From Brachybacterium subflavum (lineage in GTDB: Bacteria; Actinomycetota; Actinomycetes; Actinomycetales; Dermabacteraceae): DNA of 64,000 bases. A program made the translations under genes and the position numbers. Position 1 is the first letter of the stretch. Each line of letters begins with the position of its first letter. The notes beneath the pieces are model-generated. The model was not told where the DNA came from and made no database searches. It saw only the letters and a program-made list of their open reading frames with translations. The stretch spans positions 620,001-684,000 of the forward strand of contig NZ_VIGP01000001.1 of NCBI RefSeq assembly GCF_009299795.1, read 5' to 3'. Positions 1 to 15,880 of the stretch are shown here, piece by piece.

Positions 1-1316
1 GCATGGTCCAGGACGACGTCCTCACCTCGATCCACATCGAGGAGCACGAGGTCGACGCCCGTGACACCAAGCTGGGCCGCGAGGAGATCACCCGCGACAT
101 CCCCAACGTCGGCGACGACGTCCTGGCGGACCTCGACGAGCGCGGGATCATCCGCATCGGCGCCGAGGTCGAGGCCGGCGACATCCTGGTCGGCAAGGTC
201 ACCCCGAAGGGCGAGACCGAGCTGACCCCCGAGGAGCGCCTGCTGCGCGCGATCTTCGGCGAGAAGGCCCGCGAGGTGCGCGACACCTCGCTGCGCGTCC
301 CCCACGGCGAGTCGGGCACCGTCATCGGCGTCCGGGTGTTCACCGAGGAGGACGAGTCCGAGATCCTCCCCACCGGCGTCAACGAGATGGTCCGCGTGTA
401 CGTGGCCCAGAAGCGCAAGATCACCGACGGCGACAAGCTCTCGGGCCGCCACGGCAACAAGGGCGTCATCGCCAAGATCCTGCCCGTGGAGGACATGCCC
501 TTCCTCGAGGACGGCACCCCGGTCGACATCATCCTCAACCCGATGGGCGTGCCCGGGCGCATGAACATCGGCCAGGTGATGGAGGTCCACCTCGGCTGGG
601 TCGCGAAGAACGGCTGGTCGCTGGACCCGAAGTCCGACGCCGCCAAGGATCTGCCCGACGCGGCGCTGACCGGCGAGCCGGGCACCCCCGTCGCCGTGCC
701 GGTGTTCGACGGCCTGTCCGGCACCGAGCTCGAGGGCCTCATCGCGAACCACACCCCGAACCGGGACGGCGAGCGGATGGTCAAGGAGGATGGCAAGGCG
801 CAGCTGTACGACGGCCGCTCCGGCGAGCCGTTCCCCAAGCCGATCTCCGTGGGCTACATGTACATCCTGAAGCTCCACCACCTGGTCGACGACAAGCTGC
901 ACGCCCGTTCGACCGGCCCCTACTCGATGATCACGCAGCAGCCGCTGGGCGGTAAGGCCCAGTTCGGCGGCCAGCGCTTCGGAGAGATGGAGGTCTGGGC
1001 GATGGAGGCGTACGGCGCCGCCTACGCCCTCCAGGAGCTGCTGACCATCAAGTCGGACGACATCCCCGGCCGTGTGAAGGTCTACGAGTCCATCGTCAAG
1101 GGCGAGAACGTCCCGGAGCCGGGCATCCCGGAGTCCTTCCGCGTGCTCCTCAAGGAGATGCAGTCCCTGTGCCTGAACGTGGAGGTGCTGTCCAGCGACG
1201 GCACCGCCCAGGAGGTGCAGGAGAACGACGAGGAGGTGTTCCGGGCCGCGGAGGAGCTCGGCATCGACCTGTCCCGCCGTCCCCACGAGGGCGTCGGCTC
1301 CATCGAAGAGGTCTGA
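1..1316 (+). CDS. rpoB: RNA polymerase beta subunit, C-terminal part (cut by window start)
   Basis: This is the last 437 or so codons of the RNA polymerase beta subunit; the gene begins before the window and the frame is set from base 3. Recognisable family blocks are [15 protein letters not shown] (near base 440), the nearby [16 protein letters not shown] stretch, and the C-terminal [18 protein letters not shown] segment, which packs against the beta-prime clamp. The reading frame ends in TGA at 1314-1316, and rpoC starts 104 bases later, the usual rpoB-rpoC operon. The rifampicin-binding region lies upstream and cannot be seen. The identification is certain; only completeness is unknown. 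Confidence 0.98.
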   Translation, partial: MVQDDVLTSIHIEEHEVDARDTKLGREEITRDIPNVGDDVLADLDERGIIRIGAEVEAGDILVGKVTPKGETELTPEERLLRAIFGEKAREVRDTSLRVPHGESGTVIGVRVFTEEDESEILPTGVNEMVRVYVAQKRKITDGDKLSGRHGNKGVIAKILPVEDMPFLEDGTPVDIILNPMGVPGRMNIGQVMEVHLGWVAKNGWSLDPKSDAAKDLPDAALTGEPGTPVAVPVFDGLSGTELEGLIANHTPNRDGERMVKEDGKAQLYDGRSGEPFPKPISVGYMYILKLHHLVDDKLHARSTGPYSMITQQPLGGKAQFGGQRFGEMEVWAMEAYGAAYALQELLTIKSDDIPGRVKVYESIVKGENVPEPGIPESFRVLLKEMQSLCLNVEVLSSDGTAQEVQENDEEVFRAAEELGIDLSRRPHEGVGSIEEV

Positions 1317-1420
1317 GGCGCGAGCCCGGGGGAGCGCGGCCGCACTGGCCGGCCCCCGGGCCCGCCCCCGACCTTCAGACAGCGATTCGACCCGACTTCA
1401 GATTCGAGAGAAGGACACCT

Positions 1421-5308
<3,888 letters not shown>

Positions 5309-5368
5309 GGCGTCCCGGTCGGGTCGACGCGCTGATCGCGCCGTCGGCCCGCCGGTTCCGAGACCACC

Positions 5369-5404
5369 GCAGGGCGGTCCCACCACACGGTGGGGCCGCC
5401 CTGC
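5369..5404 (+). terminator. Intrinsic terminator hairpin after rpoC
   Basis: A 16-bp stem (5369-5384 with 5389-5404, one G-U pair) closes on the loop ACAC, about 60 bases after the rpoC stop. There is no T tract. The rest of the gap to 5768 shows no gene; it must contain the promoter and leader of the rpf gene. A CATACT at 5618-5623 could be a -10 box, but it lacks a convincing -35. Confidence 0.8.
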
Positions 5405-5768
5405 GGCGTGCGCGGGGGCATCGCGCGGCGTGCTCGCCCGCCCGTCCTCCCTTCCCCGTTCCACGCCCCGGCCGTCCGCTCGTCCCCTTCGCCGTCGTAG
5501 CCCCCGCCACGTCCCGGAGCGCCGACGGAGCCCGTTCGGGTGATCGGCATGACGCCCACGGTCATGAACCGGTAAAGGGACGCTCCGAACGCTCTCAAGT
5601 TCCGTTCAGACCCCTCGCATACTCCGCGCGCGCCCGGGAACATGGAGACCGGACGGTCCGGCAGGCCCCAGGGCCCCGTCGTCCCCTTCACCCCCACCGC
5701 GCGGTCGTCGCGCACTTCCCCAGGGGGAGCGCACGACGAATCGACGAGACACAGGTGGGTAGAACGAC

Positions 5769-7082
5769 GTGAAGAAGACTCCGTGGATCATCTCTGCGGC
5801 CGTGGCAGGGCTGCTGGTCGCCGGCGGCGGCGGCACCGCCTACGCGGTCTCCAACGAGGCCGGCGTGGACGTGTACGGCGAGCACAGCACCGTGCGCACC
5901 TTCAGCCCGACCGTGGGCGCGCTGCTCGAGGCGCAGGGCGTCACCGTGCGCTCGACGGACCTCGTGATCCCCTCCATCGACTCCGTCGTCACCGACGGCA
6001 TCGACATCCAGGTCGTCCACCGCAACCCCGTCACCGTCACGGTCGACGGGAAGGCGCACGAAGTGCTCACGACCGGAGACACCGTGGCCGATGCCCTCGA
6101 GGAGGTCGACGTCGACACCGAGAAGGCGCACGTGAGCCCGGACCCGGAGACCTCGCTGAGCGCCGAGGGCACCGCGGTCGAGGTGCAGACCGCGAAGTCC
6201 GTGACCTTCAAGGGCCAGTACGGCCACAAGACCTTCACCGTCTACTCCGACACCGTCGGCGAGGGCATGGAGGAGGTCCTGAAGAACATCGAGGACACCG
6301 ACACCGCGAAGCCCGGTCGTGACGAGGAGCTGACGGACGGCATGACCGTCACGGTGCAGCGCGTGCGCGAGAAGGAGACGACGAAGAAGGAGTCCGTCGA
6401 CTTCGAGACCACGACCAAGAAGTCCGACGAGCTCACCGAGGGCACCACGAAGGTGGAGACCGAGGGTCAGAAGGGCATCAAGGAGACGAAGGTCCGCGAG
6501 ACCATCGTGGACGGCGAGGTCACCAAGACGAAGGTCCTGGACGAGAAGGTCACGGAGCAGCCGGTCGACGAGGTCGTCCTCGAGGGCACCAAGAAGGCGC
6601 CCGAGCCCGAGGACACCTCGAGCGACGCGGACGACTCCTCGAGCTCGGCCGCGACGTCCGACGACTCCTCGAGCGACACCGGTTCCTCGTCGTCGAAGTC
6701 CTCGTCCTCGAAGTCCTCGTCCTCGAAGACGGCGTCCGCGAAGACCTCGGAGAAGAAGTCCCAGGGCTCCTCCTCGAAGAAGTCCACGAGCTCCTCGAAG
6801 TCCTCCTCGAGCGCGAAGGCCCCCTCGGTCTCCGACGGATCGGTCTGGGACACGATCGCCCGGTGCGAGTCGGGCGGCAACTGGTCCATCAACACCGGCA
6901 ACGGCTTCAAGGGTGGTCTGCAGTTCACCGATCAGACCTGGAGGGCGTTCGGCGGCGGCGCCTATGCCTCCTCGGCCGACCAGGCCTCCCGTGCGCAGCA
7001 GATCGCGGTCGCCAAGAAGGTCCAGGCGGCGCAGGGCTGGGGCGCCTGGCCCGGCTGCACCTCGAAGCTCGGCATCGGCTGA
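5769..7082 (+). CDS. rpfB: Resuscitation-promoting factor, RpfB-like cell-wall lytic protein
   Basis: This is a secreted or membrane-anchored peptidoglycan-cleaving enzyme of the Rpf family, involved in growth resumption. The 437-residue protein starts at GTG 5769 with a signal/anchor helix (about residues 5-27). Then come DUF348-type ubiquitin-like repeats (about 30-190), a G5-like region (about 195-280), a Ser/Lys/Asp-rich linker (about 285-360) and the lysozyme-like Rpf domain (about 362-437). The predicted catalytic glutamate is E367 in ARCESGGNW, and C366 can pair with the cysteine in WPGCTSKLG. The domain order is that of RpfB rather than RpfA. It lies alone between rpoC and rpsL, with its own terminators. 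The exact promoter is not clear. Confidence 0.93.
   Translation: MKKTPWIISAAVAGLLVAGGGGTAYAVSNEAGVDVYGEHSTVRTFSPTVGALLEAQGVTVRSTDLVIPSIDSVVTDGIDIQVVHRNPVTVTVDGKAHEVLTTGDTVADALEEVDVDTEKAHVSPDPETSLSAEGTAVEVQTAKSVTFKGQYGHKTFTVYSDTVGEGMEEVLKNIEDTDTAKPGRDEELTDGMTVTVQRVREKETTKKESVDFETTTKKSDELTEGTTKVETEGQKGIKETKVRETIVDGEVTKTKVLDEKVTEQPVDEVVLEGTKKAPEPEDTSSDADDSSSSAATSDDSSSDTGSSSSKSSSSKSSSSKTASAKTSEKKSQGSSSKKSTSSSKSSSSAKAPSVSDGSVWDTIARCESGGNWSINTGNGFKGGLQFTDQTWRAFGGGAYASSADQASRAQQIAVAKKVQAAQGWGAWPGCTSKLGIG
6684..6728 (+). repeat. Three in-frame 15-bp repeats in the Rpf linker
   Basis: Three consecutive 15-bp units of the form TCCTCGTCSTCGAAG encode the pentapeptide SSSSK three times. They sit inside a longer Ser/Lys-rich linker that separates the G5-like region from the lytic domain. 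Change in copy number would alter linker length without a frameshift. Confidence 0.8.
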
Positions 7083-7115
7083 CCCGACGCCCAGAGCCTG
7101 ACCCGGGTGCCCGAC

Positions 7116-7139
7116 GTGCGCGATCGCCCGATCGCGCAC
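7116..7139 (+). terminator. First hairpin after the rpf gene
   Basis: An 11-bp perfect inverted repeat (GTGCGCGATCG with its complement) with a 2-nt centre lies 33 bases after the rpf stop. There is no T run. It is followed closely by a second, longer hairpin, so the pair probably acts as a tandem terminator. Confidence 0.65.
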
Positions 7140-7151
7140 CCTGCAGGCATC

Positions 7152-7185
7152 GCGAGCGCATCACGGAGACCCGTGATGCGCTCGC
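7152..7185 (+). terminator. Second hairpin after the rpf gene
   Basis: A perfect 15-bp stem (7152-7166 with 7171-7185) closes on the loop AGAC. It lies before the rpsL promoter, so it isolates rpf transcription from the rpsL operon. Confidence 0.8.
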
Positions 7186-7249
7186 TGCGTCCCCGCCTCC
7201 CGCTGCCCTCTCGCGGGCATGTGATGTGCATCCGAAGGCCCCCAGTCCT

Positions 7250-7279
7250 TTGACCCTCTGCACGCGGCGTCAGTAGACT
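7250..7279 (+). promoter_or_regulatory. Promoter of the rpsL-rpsG-fusA operon
   Basis: TTGACC at 7250-7255 and TAGACT at 7274-7279 are separated by 18 bases, a good match to a housekeeping sigma promoter. It predicts a transcript starting near 7286 and a leader of about 310 nt before the rpsL GTG. The leader 7286-7596 holds no ORF I can support. Confidence 0.75.
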
Positions 7280-7596
7280 GTCGAGAGCGTCCGGAGTGCC
7301 CTCTGGTCGTGATCGGGACTTCTCCCGGGCAGTCGACTCGAACGCCCGGGCGTCCCCCGCGAGGAGCGGATCCTCGTGGCATGCCCGAATCCGGGCGACG
7401 GGCGCATCCCCGCCCTCGCCCGCGGCGCACGATCACGGTGCTCGGACGCACGGACGGCGCACGTCGTCCGCGCGGGTCGCCGTGCCCACTCCCGGGATGC
7501 AGGGGAGCGCACGGCGGGTCGCCGGCCGCACCCGCGGCCACAAGATGGAGATCCGAGGGGACCAACACTCCCGTCGGCAGAACAGGAAGAGTCGAA

Positions 7597-7971
7597 GTGC
7601 CCACTATTCAGCAGTTGGTGCGCAAGGGGCGGACGGTCAAGTCCTCCGCTTCGAAGACCCCGGCGCTCAAGGGTTCGCCCCAGCGCCGCGGCGTCTGCAC
7701 GCGCGTCTACACCCAGACCCCCAAGAAGCCGAACTCGGCGCTGCGCAAGATCGCGCGCGTGCGTCTGTCCACCGGCATCGAGGTGACGGCGTACATCCCC
7801 GGCGTCGGCCACAACCTGCAGGAGCACTCGATCGTGCTCGTGCGCGGCGGCCGTGTGAAGGACCTCCCGGGTGTCCGCTACAAGATCGTCCGCGGCTCCC
7901 TGGACACCCAGGGCGTCAAGGGTCGCCAGCAGGCCCGCTCGCGGTACGGCGCGAAGAAGGAGAAGAAGTAA
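7597..7971 (+). CDS. rpsL: Ribosomal protein S12
   Basis: S12 sits at the decoding centre of the 30S subunit. The 124-residue protein matches the family along its whole length, including [17 protein letters not shown] and [17 protein letters not shown]43 and K88, the positions usually changed in streptomycin-resistant strains, are both lysine here, so the sequence looks wild type. The start is GTG 7597, giving [12 protein letters not shown], with AGGAAGA just upstream; the frame is open further upstream without family similarity. Its TAA stop shares its last base with the ATG of rpsG. Confidence 0.98.
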   Translation: MPTIQQLVRKGRTVKSSASKTPALKGSPQRRGVCTRVYTQTPKKPNSALRKIARVRLSTGIEVTAYIPGVGHNLQEHSIVLVRGGRVKDLPGVRYKIVRGSLDTQGVKGRQQARSRYGAKKEKK

Positions 7972-8441
7972 TGCCTCGTAAGGGAGCAGCTCCCAAGCGC
8001 CAGCTCGTGGTGGACCCGGTCTACGGCTCCCCGCTGGTCACCCAGCTCATCAACAAGGTCCTCCTCGACGGCAAGAAGACCGTCGCCGAGTCGATCGTCT
8101 ACGGCGCCCTCGAGGGCTGCCGCGAGAAGAACGGCCAGGACCCGGTCGCGACCCTCAAGAAGGCCCTGGACAACGTCAAGCCCAGCCTCGAGGTGCGTTC
8201 GCGCCGCGTCGGCGGTGCGACCTACCAGGTCCCCGTCGAGGTCAAGCCCGGTCGTTCGACGACGCTGGCCCTGCGCTGGCTCGTCAGCTACTCGCGCGCC
8301 CGCCGCGAGCACACGATGACCGAGCGGCTCATGAACGAGCTGCTCGACGCGTCCAACGGTCTCGGCGCCGCGGTCAAGCGCCGGGAGGACACGCACAAGA
8401 TGGCCGAGTCCAACAAGGCCTTCGCGCACTACCGCTGGTGA
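7971..8441 (+). CDS. rpsG: Ribosomal protein S7
   Basis: S7 nucleates assembly of the 30S head by binding the 3' domain of 16S rRNA. The 156-residue protein has the usual length and family blocks ([27 protein letters not shown], ending in AFAHYRW). The ATG at 7971 overlaps the rpsL stop by one base (TAATG), which indicates translational coupling. A long G/C hairpin follows before fusA. Confidence 0.98.
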   Translation: MPRKGAAPKRQLVVDPVYGSPLVTQLINKVLLDGKKTVAESIVYGALEGCREKNGQDPVATLKKALDNVKPSLEVRSRRVGGATYQVPVEVKPGRSTTLALRWLVSYSRARREHTMTERLMNELLDASNGLGAAVKRREDTHKMAESNKAFAHYRW

Positions 8442-8448
8442 GACGGCA

Positions 8449-8490
8449 GGGCCCGCCCGCCGGATCCCCGGATCCGCGGCGGGCGGGCCC
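8449..8490 (+). terminator. Hairpin between rpsG and fusA
   Basis: A 14-bp GC-only outer stem (8449-8462 with 8477-8490) encloses a GGATCC-type inner palindrome. It begins 7 bases after the rpsG stop. Because no promoter is evident before fusA, it may be a partial terminator or a processing site inside the operon rather than a full stop. Confidence 0.55.
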
Positions 8491-8540
8491 CGCCTCCCAC
8501 CGCACTCCAGACCAGCAGCCCTCCAGAAAGGCCCAAGTCA

Positions 8541-10688
<2,148 letters not shown>

Positions 10689-10708
10689 GGCAGCGGAGGG
10701 GAGGCGGG

Positions 10709-10714
10709 TACACT
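10709..10714 (+). promoter_or_regulatory. Possible -10 box for tuf
   Basis: TACACT lies 21 bases after the fusA stop and about 100 bases before tuf. The matching -35 region is poor, so an extra tuf promoter is only a suggestion. The same hexamer occurs at the rplN promoter. Confidence 0.3.
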
Positions 10715-10817
10715 CGATCCGCCTCTCCTCCGACCCCGCGGCGGAGACCCGCAGGCCGGGCGCCCGCCGTCCCGAACCAGTAGTACCCAGATGAGACAGT
10801 CCTAGGAGGACACCACA

Positions 10818-12005
<1,188 letters not shown>

Positions 12006-12056
12006 TGATCGCGGGCGCGAGCCCGCAGATGTGAGCCGATCCCCCGCGGGAGAGCT

Positions 12057-12106
12057 CGAAGGCCCCGGATCCATCCGCCGCACGGCGGAAGGGCCCGGGG
12101 CCTTCG
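12057..12106 (+). terminator. tuf terminator
   Basis: CGAAGGCCCCGG at 12057-12068 pairs perfectly with 12095-12106, and a smaller CCGCCG/CGGCGG hairpin lies in its loop. There is no T tract; the right arm ends in CCTTCG, an ending shared with other terminators here. Confidence 0.75.
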
Positions 12107-12183
12107 TCATGCCCGGCCGCCTGGTGTCTCCGCAGGCGGAGCTGCGCCCGGAGCCGCCCCCACCTGACGGTCAGCGCACGCGC

Positions 12184-12229
12184 ACGAAGGCCCGCCCACC
12201 GCGTGGTGCAGCGGTGGGCGGGCCTTCGT
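12184..12229. terminator. Bidirectional terminator between tuf and the stress-protein gene
   Basis: A perfect 19-bp stem (12184-12202 with 12211-12229) closes on an 8-nt loop. It sits between convergent genes and can act on both strands. Its outer bases ACGAAGG/CCTTCGT repeat the style of the preceding hairpin. Confidence 0.85.
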
Positions 12230-12274
12230 CGTGGGGGAGCGGTGAGCGCGACGCGCCCGGAGGAGCTCAGCGGC

Positions 12275-13186
12275 TCAGGGGCGCGGATCCCGGTGGGGCG
12301 CGTCGGCGCCGTCGTCGGTCTGCTCCGGATCCGCGGTCGGGGCCGACGCGGGCCTGCCGTACTGCGGCCGGGACGGGCTCGCGGCGGAGGCGCTGCGGGT
12401 GGGCGCGGGCGCCGCGGGCCTGCCGTACTGCGGGCGATCACCGGCGGACGGGGAGGTGCCGGTGGCGACCGACGCCGCGTCGTCGCTCCGGGTGCCCTCC
12501 GCGCCGTACGCGGACGAAGGGGCGGAGGAGTCCCGGAGCTGCTGGGGACCGGTGCCGCCCGCCGATCCGGTGGCGCTCTGCGCACCGTAGTCGCCGTGCG
12601 GCGGGCGTGCGGGCTGCGGGGAGCCCGCGGCGGAAGGCACGACGGGCGCGCCGTTCGCGCCGCGACCCGCGCCCTGCGGTGTGGCGGGACCGGGCGGGGT
12701 CGCGCCGGCCGCGAGCAGGATGCTGCGGGCGGCCTGTGCGTGGCTGTGCTCGACCATCAGCTCGTACTGCATGGGGATCGTCGCGGTCATCGAGGTGAAG
12801 TCGCGGTTCCCGCCCGTCGAGGCGTAGCCGATCGCCGACCAGATGGTGAAGAAGACGACGCCGAACAGCACGCCCGAGATCACCGTCTGCAGCAGATGGC
12901 CGGAGAACAGGGCGAGCAGCAGCCCGATGAACAGGCCCATCCAGACGCCGCTCAGCGCACCGTTGCGCAGCACCTTGCCCCAGGTGCGCCGTCCCGTGAC
13001 CCGCTCCATGAGCTTGAGGTCGGTGCCCACGATCATGGTGTTCTCCACCGGGAACTCGGCATCCGCGAGCGCATCCACCACGGCCTGCACCTCGGCGTAG
13101 GTGCTGTACGTGCCGAGCGAGCGCGGATACTCGAGCTTGTAGAGCCGCGCCGTCAGAGGTGAGGGCTGCTGCTGAGGCTGTGTCAT
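12275..13186 (-). CDS. General stress protein 17M-like membrane protein
   Basis: The N-terminal region (about residues 15-75, YKLEYPRSLGTYSTYAEVQAVVDAL...MIVGTDLKLMERVTGR) resembles the general stress protein 17M / YflT-like domain. A glycine-containing hydrophobic pair (about 85-135, GVWMGLFIGLLLALFSG and ISGVLFGVVFFTIWSAIG) is probably two membrane segments in the DUF1269-like style. The last 130 residues are Pro/Gly/Ala/Ser-rich and disordered, with the motif RPQYGRPA occurring twice. The ATG at 13186 is the only sensible start. It stands alone, convergent with tuf and divergent from the sugar transporter. The function is unproven; a stress-linked membrane role is inferred from the family name. 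Confidence 0.75.
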   Translation of the reverse strand: MTQPQQQPSPLTARLYKLEYPRSLGTYSTYAEVQAVVDALADAEFPVENTMIVGTDLKLMERVTGRRTWGKVLRNGALSGVWMGLFIGLLLALFSGHLLQTVISGVLFGVVFFTIWSAIGYASTGGNRDFTSMTATIPMQYELMVEHSHAQAARSILLAAGATPPGPATPQGAGRGANGAPVVPSAAGSPQPARPPHGDYGAQSATGSAGGTGPQQLRDSSAPSSAYGAEGTRSDDAASVATGTSPSAGDRPQYGRPAAPAPTRSASAASPSRPQYGRPASAPTADPEQTDDGADAPHRDPRP

Positions 13187-13363
13187 GGGTGCGAGCCTAG
13201 AGGACGGATCAGGGCGGCACCGAGGTATCGCCTGGACGCCCGCTGGATGCTGACGGAGCGTCGGCGCTCGAGAGCGACCGCAGCAGGCTCCGCCGCACCC
13301 GTGCCGTTACGTGTTCGTGACCGACTGGGCGCCGATCCGATCAGATCTACGCATCACCGGCAT

Positions 13364-13369
13364 TATGAT
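13364..13369 (+). promoter_or_regulatory. Possible -10 box of the ngc operon
   Basis: TATGAT lies 92 bases before the ngcE start in the divergent gap 13187-13460. No good -35 is seen 17-18 bases upstream, and no obvious DasR-type site (TGGTCTAGACCA) was found, so control of the operon remains unclear. Confidence 0.35.
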
Positions 13370-13460
13370 CGTGGCACGAGGCACACCGACGACGTCGTCC
13401 CGCTGCCTCGTCCCACGGTCCGACGACACCCTGTCCACTCGATGATGAAAGCAGGAGACC

Positions 13461-14918
13461 ATGGACTCCTCCCAGGACTCTTCCGACACGATGACACCTC
13501 TCGAGCGTCTCGCGTCCTCGCGGCGCAGCTTCCTCGCGCTCGCGGGCGCGGGCGGCGGAGCGGTCGCGCTCTCCGCCTGCGCCGGCGGCGCTGGGGGAGA
13601 TGACTCCTCCTCCGGCGGCGATGCGGCCGACGGCGGCGGCGACAAGACCGACGACAACCCGTTCGGCGTGAAGTCCGGGTCGAGCGTGGACGTCGTCATC
13701 TTCGACGGCGGCTACGGCGACGATTACGCGAAGGACGCCGGCAAGGCGTTCGAGAAGCTCCACGACGGCATCACCGCGAAGGTGAACTCGACTGTCAACA
13801 TCCAGCCCGAGCTGCAGCCGCGGTTCGTCGGCGGCAACCCGCCCGACGTGTTCGACAACTCCGGCGCCCAGTCCATGAACATCTCGGCGCTCATCAACCA
13901 GGGCGAGCTCGCGGAGATCCAGCCGCTGCTGGATGCCAAGGGCGTGGACGGCACCGCCATCAAGGACACGCTGCTGCCCGGCTCGACCGATCCTGGCACG
14001 TATTCGGGCAAGGTCCTCGCGATGAACTACGTGTACACCGTGTACGCCCTGTGGTTCTCCCAGAAGCAGTTCGAGGACAAGGGCTGGTCGGCTCCGAAGA
14101 CCTGGGACGACATGATGTCGCTCGGCGAGGAGATCAAGAAGGCCAAGGCGTACCCCTTCTCGTACGGCGGTCAGAACGCGTCGAACTACTACCAGGAACT
14201 CGCGTTGACGATGGCCATCAAGGAGGGCGGCGACGAGGTTCGCAAGAGCCTCGACTCGCTCGATGCGAAGGCCTTCGAGCAGGATGCCGTGGTCAAGGCC
14301 TTCGCCGCTCTCGAAGAGGCCGTGAAGGCGAAGTTCTTCGCACCCGGCGGCGAGGGCATCAAGCACACGCAGGCGCAGACGGACTGGGTCACCGGGAAGT
14401 CCGTCCTGTACCCCTCGGGCTCCTGGATCGAGAACGAGCAGCGCGACGTCACCCCGAAGGACTACGCGATGTCGGCCGCTCCGGTGCCGCTGCTGAGCTC
14501 GGGCGCCTCCATGCCCTACGAGGCCATCCACGGCACGGCCGGCGAGCCCTTCGTGGTGCCCGCGAAGGCGAAGAACGGAGCGGGCGGCTTGGAGTTCCTG
14601 CGTGTCATGCTCTCCAAGGAGCAGGCCACGAACTTCACGAAGCTCACCGGCTCGCCGACGGTCGTGAAGGACGCGGCGCCCTCGGACGAGGACGCCTCGA
14701 CCGCTCTGCAGGCGACCCTGAAGATGATCAGCGACGCCGGCGAGAACACGTTCACCTTCAACTTCGTCGACTGGTACAACCTGGGTCCCGACACCGTCAC
14801 CCAGTGGACCGAGTTCCTCTCGGGCGCGATCGGCGCGGATGAGCTGCGCGAGAAGCAGCAGAAGATGATCGACAAGGTCCGCGAGGACGACTCGATCGAG
14901 AAGTTCGACGTCAAGTGA
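13461..14918 (+). CDS. ngcE: N-acetylglucosamine/chitobiose-type ABC transporter binding lipoprotein
   Basis: This is an extracellular solute-binding protein of family 1, closest in flavour to NgcE, which captures N-acetylglucosamine and chitobiose. The 485-residue protein has a twin-arginine-like S-R-R-S-F-L stretch (R21-R22) and a lipobox LSAC with the lipidated cysteine at C40, so it is probably exported folded and anchored to the membrane. A Gly/Asp/Ser-rich spacer (about 41-70) leads into the binding domain. The ATG at 13461 follows the ribosome site GCAGGAG. It heads an operon with two permease genes whose starts overlap the previous stops. The sugar specificity is inferred from family resemblance. 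Confidence 0.85.
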   Translation: MDSSQDSSDTMTPLERLASSRRSFLALAGAGGGAVALSACAGGAGGDDSSSGGDAADGGGDKTDDNPFGVKSGSSVDVVIFDGGYGDDYAKDAGKAFEKLHDGITAKVNSTVNIQPELQPRFVGGNPPDVFDNSGAQSMNISALINQGELAEIQPLLDAKGVDGTAIKDTLLPGSTDPGTYSGKVLAMNYVYTVYALWFSQKQFEDKGWSAPKTWDDMMSLGEEIKKAKAYPFSYGGQNASNYYQELALTMAIKEGGDEVRKSLDSLDAKAFEQDAVVKAFAALEEAVKAKFFAPGGEGIKHTQAQTDWVTGKSVLYPSGSWIENEQRDVTPKDYAMSAAPVPLLSSGASMPYEAIHGTAGEPFVVPAKAKNGAGGLEFLRVMLSKEQATNFTKLTGSPTVVKDAAPSDEDASTALQATLKMISDAGENTFTFNFVDWYNLGPDTVTQWTEFLSGAIGADELREKQQKMIDKVREDDSIEKFDVK

Positions 14919-15880
14919 TGGTCGCTGTCCCCACATCTGCGCCGACCTCGGAGGCCCCGCGCTCCCGGGGTCGGCGTCAGAAGCTCACCCTCGAGCGCGT
15001 CATCTTCTTCGCGCTCTTCCTCGGGCTCCCGCTGCTGGTGTACGTGCTGTTCGTGGTCTCGCCCTTCGTGCAGGCGTTCTACTACTCGCTGACCGACTGG
15101 CGGGGAGTGAGCGCGGAGCAGACCTTCGTGGGCCTGAAGAACTACGTCACGCTGTTCGAGGACGAGAACTTCCGCAGGGCTCTCTGGCACAACGCGATCC
15201 TGCTGGTCGTGCTGCCGCTGGTGACGATCTCGCTCGCCTACGCGCTCGCCGTGCTCGTGACGATCGGCGGGGACAGCCGCGGCGAGGTCAAGGGGATCCG
15301 GGGCGCGAGCGTCTACCGCGTCATCAGCTTCTTCCCCTACGTGATCCCGGCTGTGGTCATCGGCATCCTGTTCGCGTTCATCTACGCGCCCGGGGGAGGG
15401 CTGCTCAACGGCCTCCTCTCGCTGATCGGCATCGACTCGCAGATCGCGTGGCTCGGCGACCCGCGCTTCGCGATGATCGCGGTGCTCGTCGCTGTGGTCT
15501 GGAACATGGTCGGCTTCTACATGGTGCTCTTCGTCGCGGCGATCAAGGCGGTCCCCTCGGAGGTCATCGAGGCCGCCCGCCTGGACGGCTGCGGGAGACT
15601 GCGCCTGTCGGTGCAGATCGTGCTGCCCATGATCCGGGAGAACGTCTCCACGGCGCTGGTCTACATGGGGATCATGGCGCTGGACCTCTTCGTCTTCATC
15701 AACGTGATGACCCCGAACGGCGGCACCTCCAAGAGCACGGAGGTCGTCGCCCGCTACCTGTACGAGACCGCCTTCCAGAAGTCGAACTTCGGCCTCGCCT
15801 CGGCGATGGGTGTGGTGATGGCCGTGTTCACCATGATCATGGCGGTCATCGTGCTGCTGGCAAGCCGGAAGAAGGACTGA
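14918..15880 (+). CDS. ngcF: Sugar ABC transporter permease (NgcF-type)
   Basis: This is an inner-membrane permease of the MalF/UgpA class, partner of the binding protein and of the next permease. About six membrane helices are visible (first near residues 28-50, last near 295-315). The cytoplasmic EAA loop EAARLDGCGRLRLSVQIVLP, which contacts the ATPase, is intact. The ATG at 14918 overlaps the ngcE stop by one base (TGATG); an in-frame GTG three bases earlier is an alternative start. No ATPase gene lies in the operon. Confidence 0.88.
   Translation: MVAVPTSAPTSEAPRSRGRRQKLTLERVIFFALFLGLPLLVYVLFVVSPFVQAFYYSLTDWRGVSAEQTFVGLKNYVTLFEDENFRRALWHNAILLVVLPLVTISLAYALAVLVTIGGDSRGEVKGIRGASVYRVISFFPYVIPAVVIGILFAFIYAPGGGLLNGLLSLIGIDSQIAWLGDPRFAMIAVLVAVVWNMVGFYMVLFVAAIKAVPSEVIEAARLDGCGRLRLSVQIVLPMIRENVSTALVYMGIMALDLFVFINVMTPNGGTSKSTEVVARYLYETAFQKSNFGLASAMGVVMAVFTMIMAVIVLLASRKKD

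Noticed and set aside
5490..5768. Possible c-di-AMP (ydaO-type) riboswitch before the rpf gene
   Set aside because: Such switches often precede rpf genes and the GGTGGGTAGA near the start is suggestive, but I could not find the conserved core blocks. A search with the ydaO-yuaA covariance model would decide.
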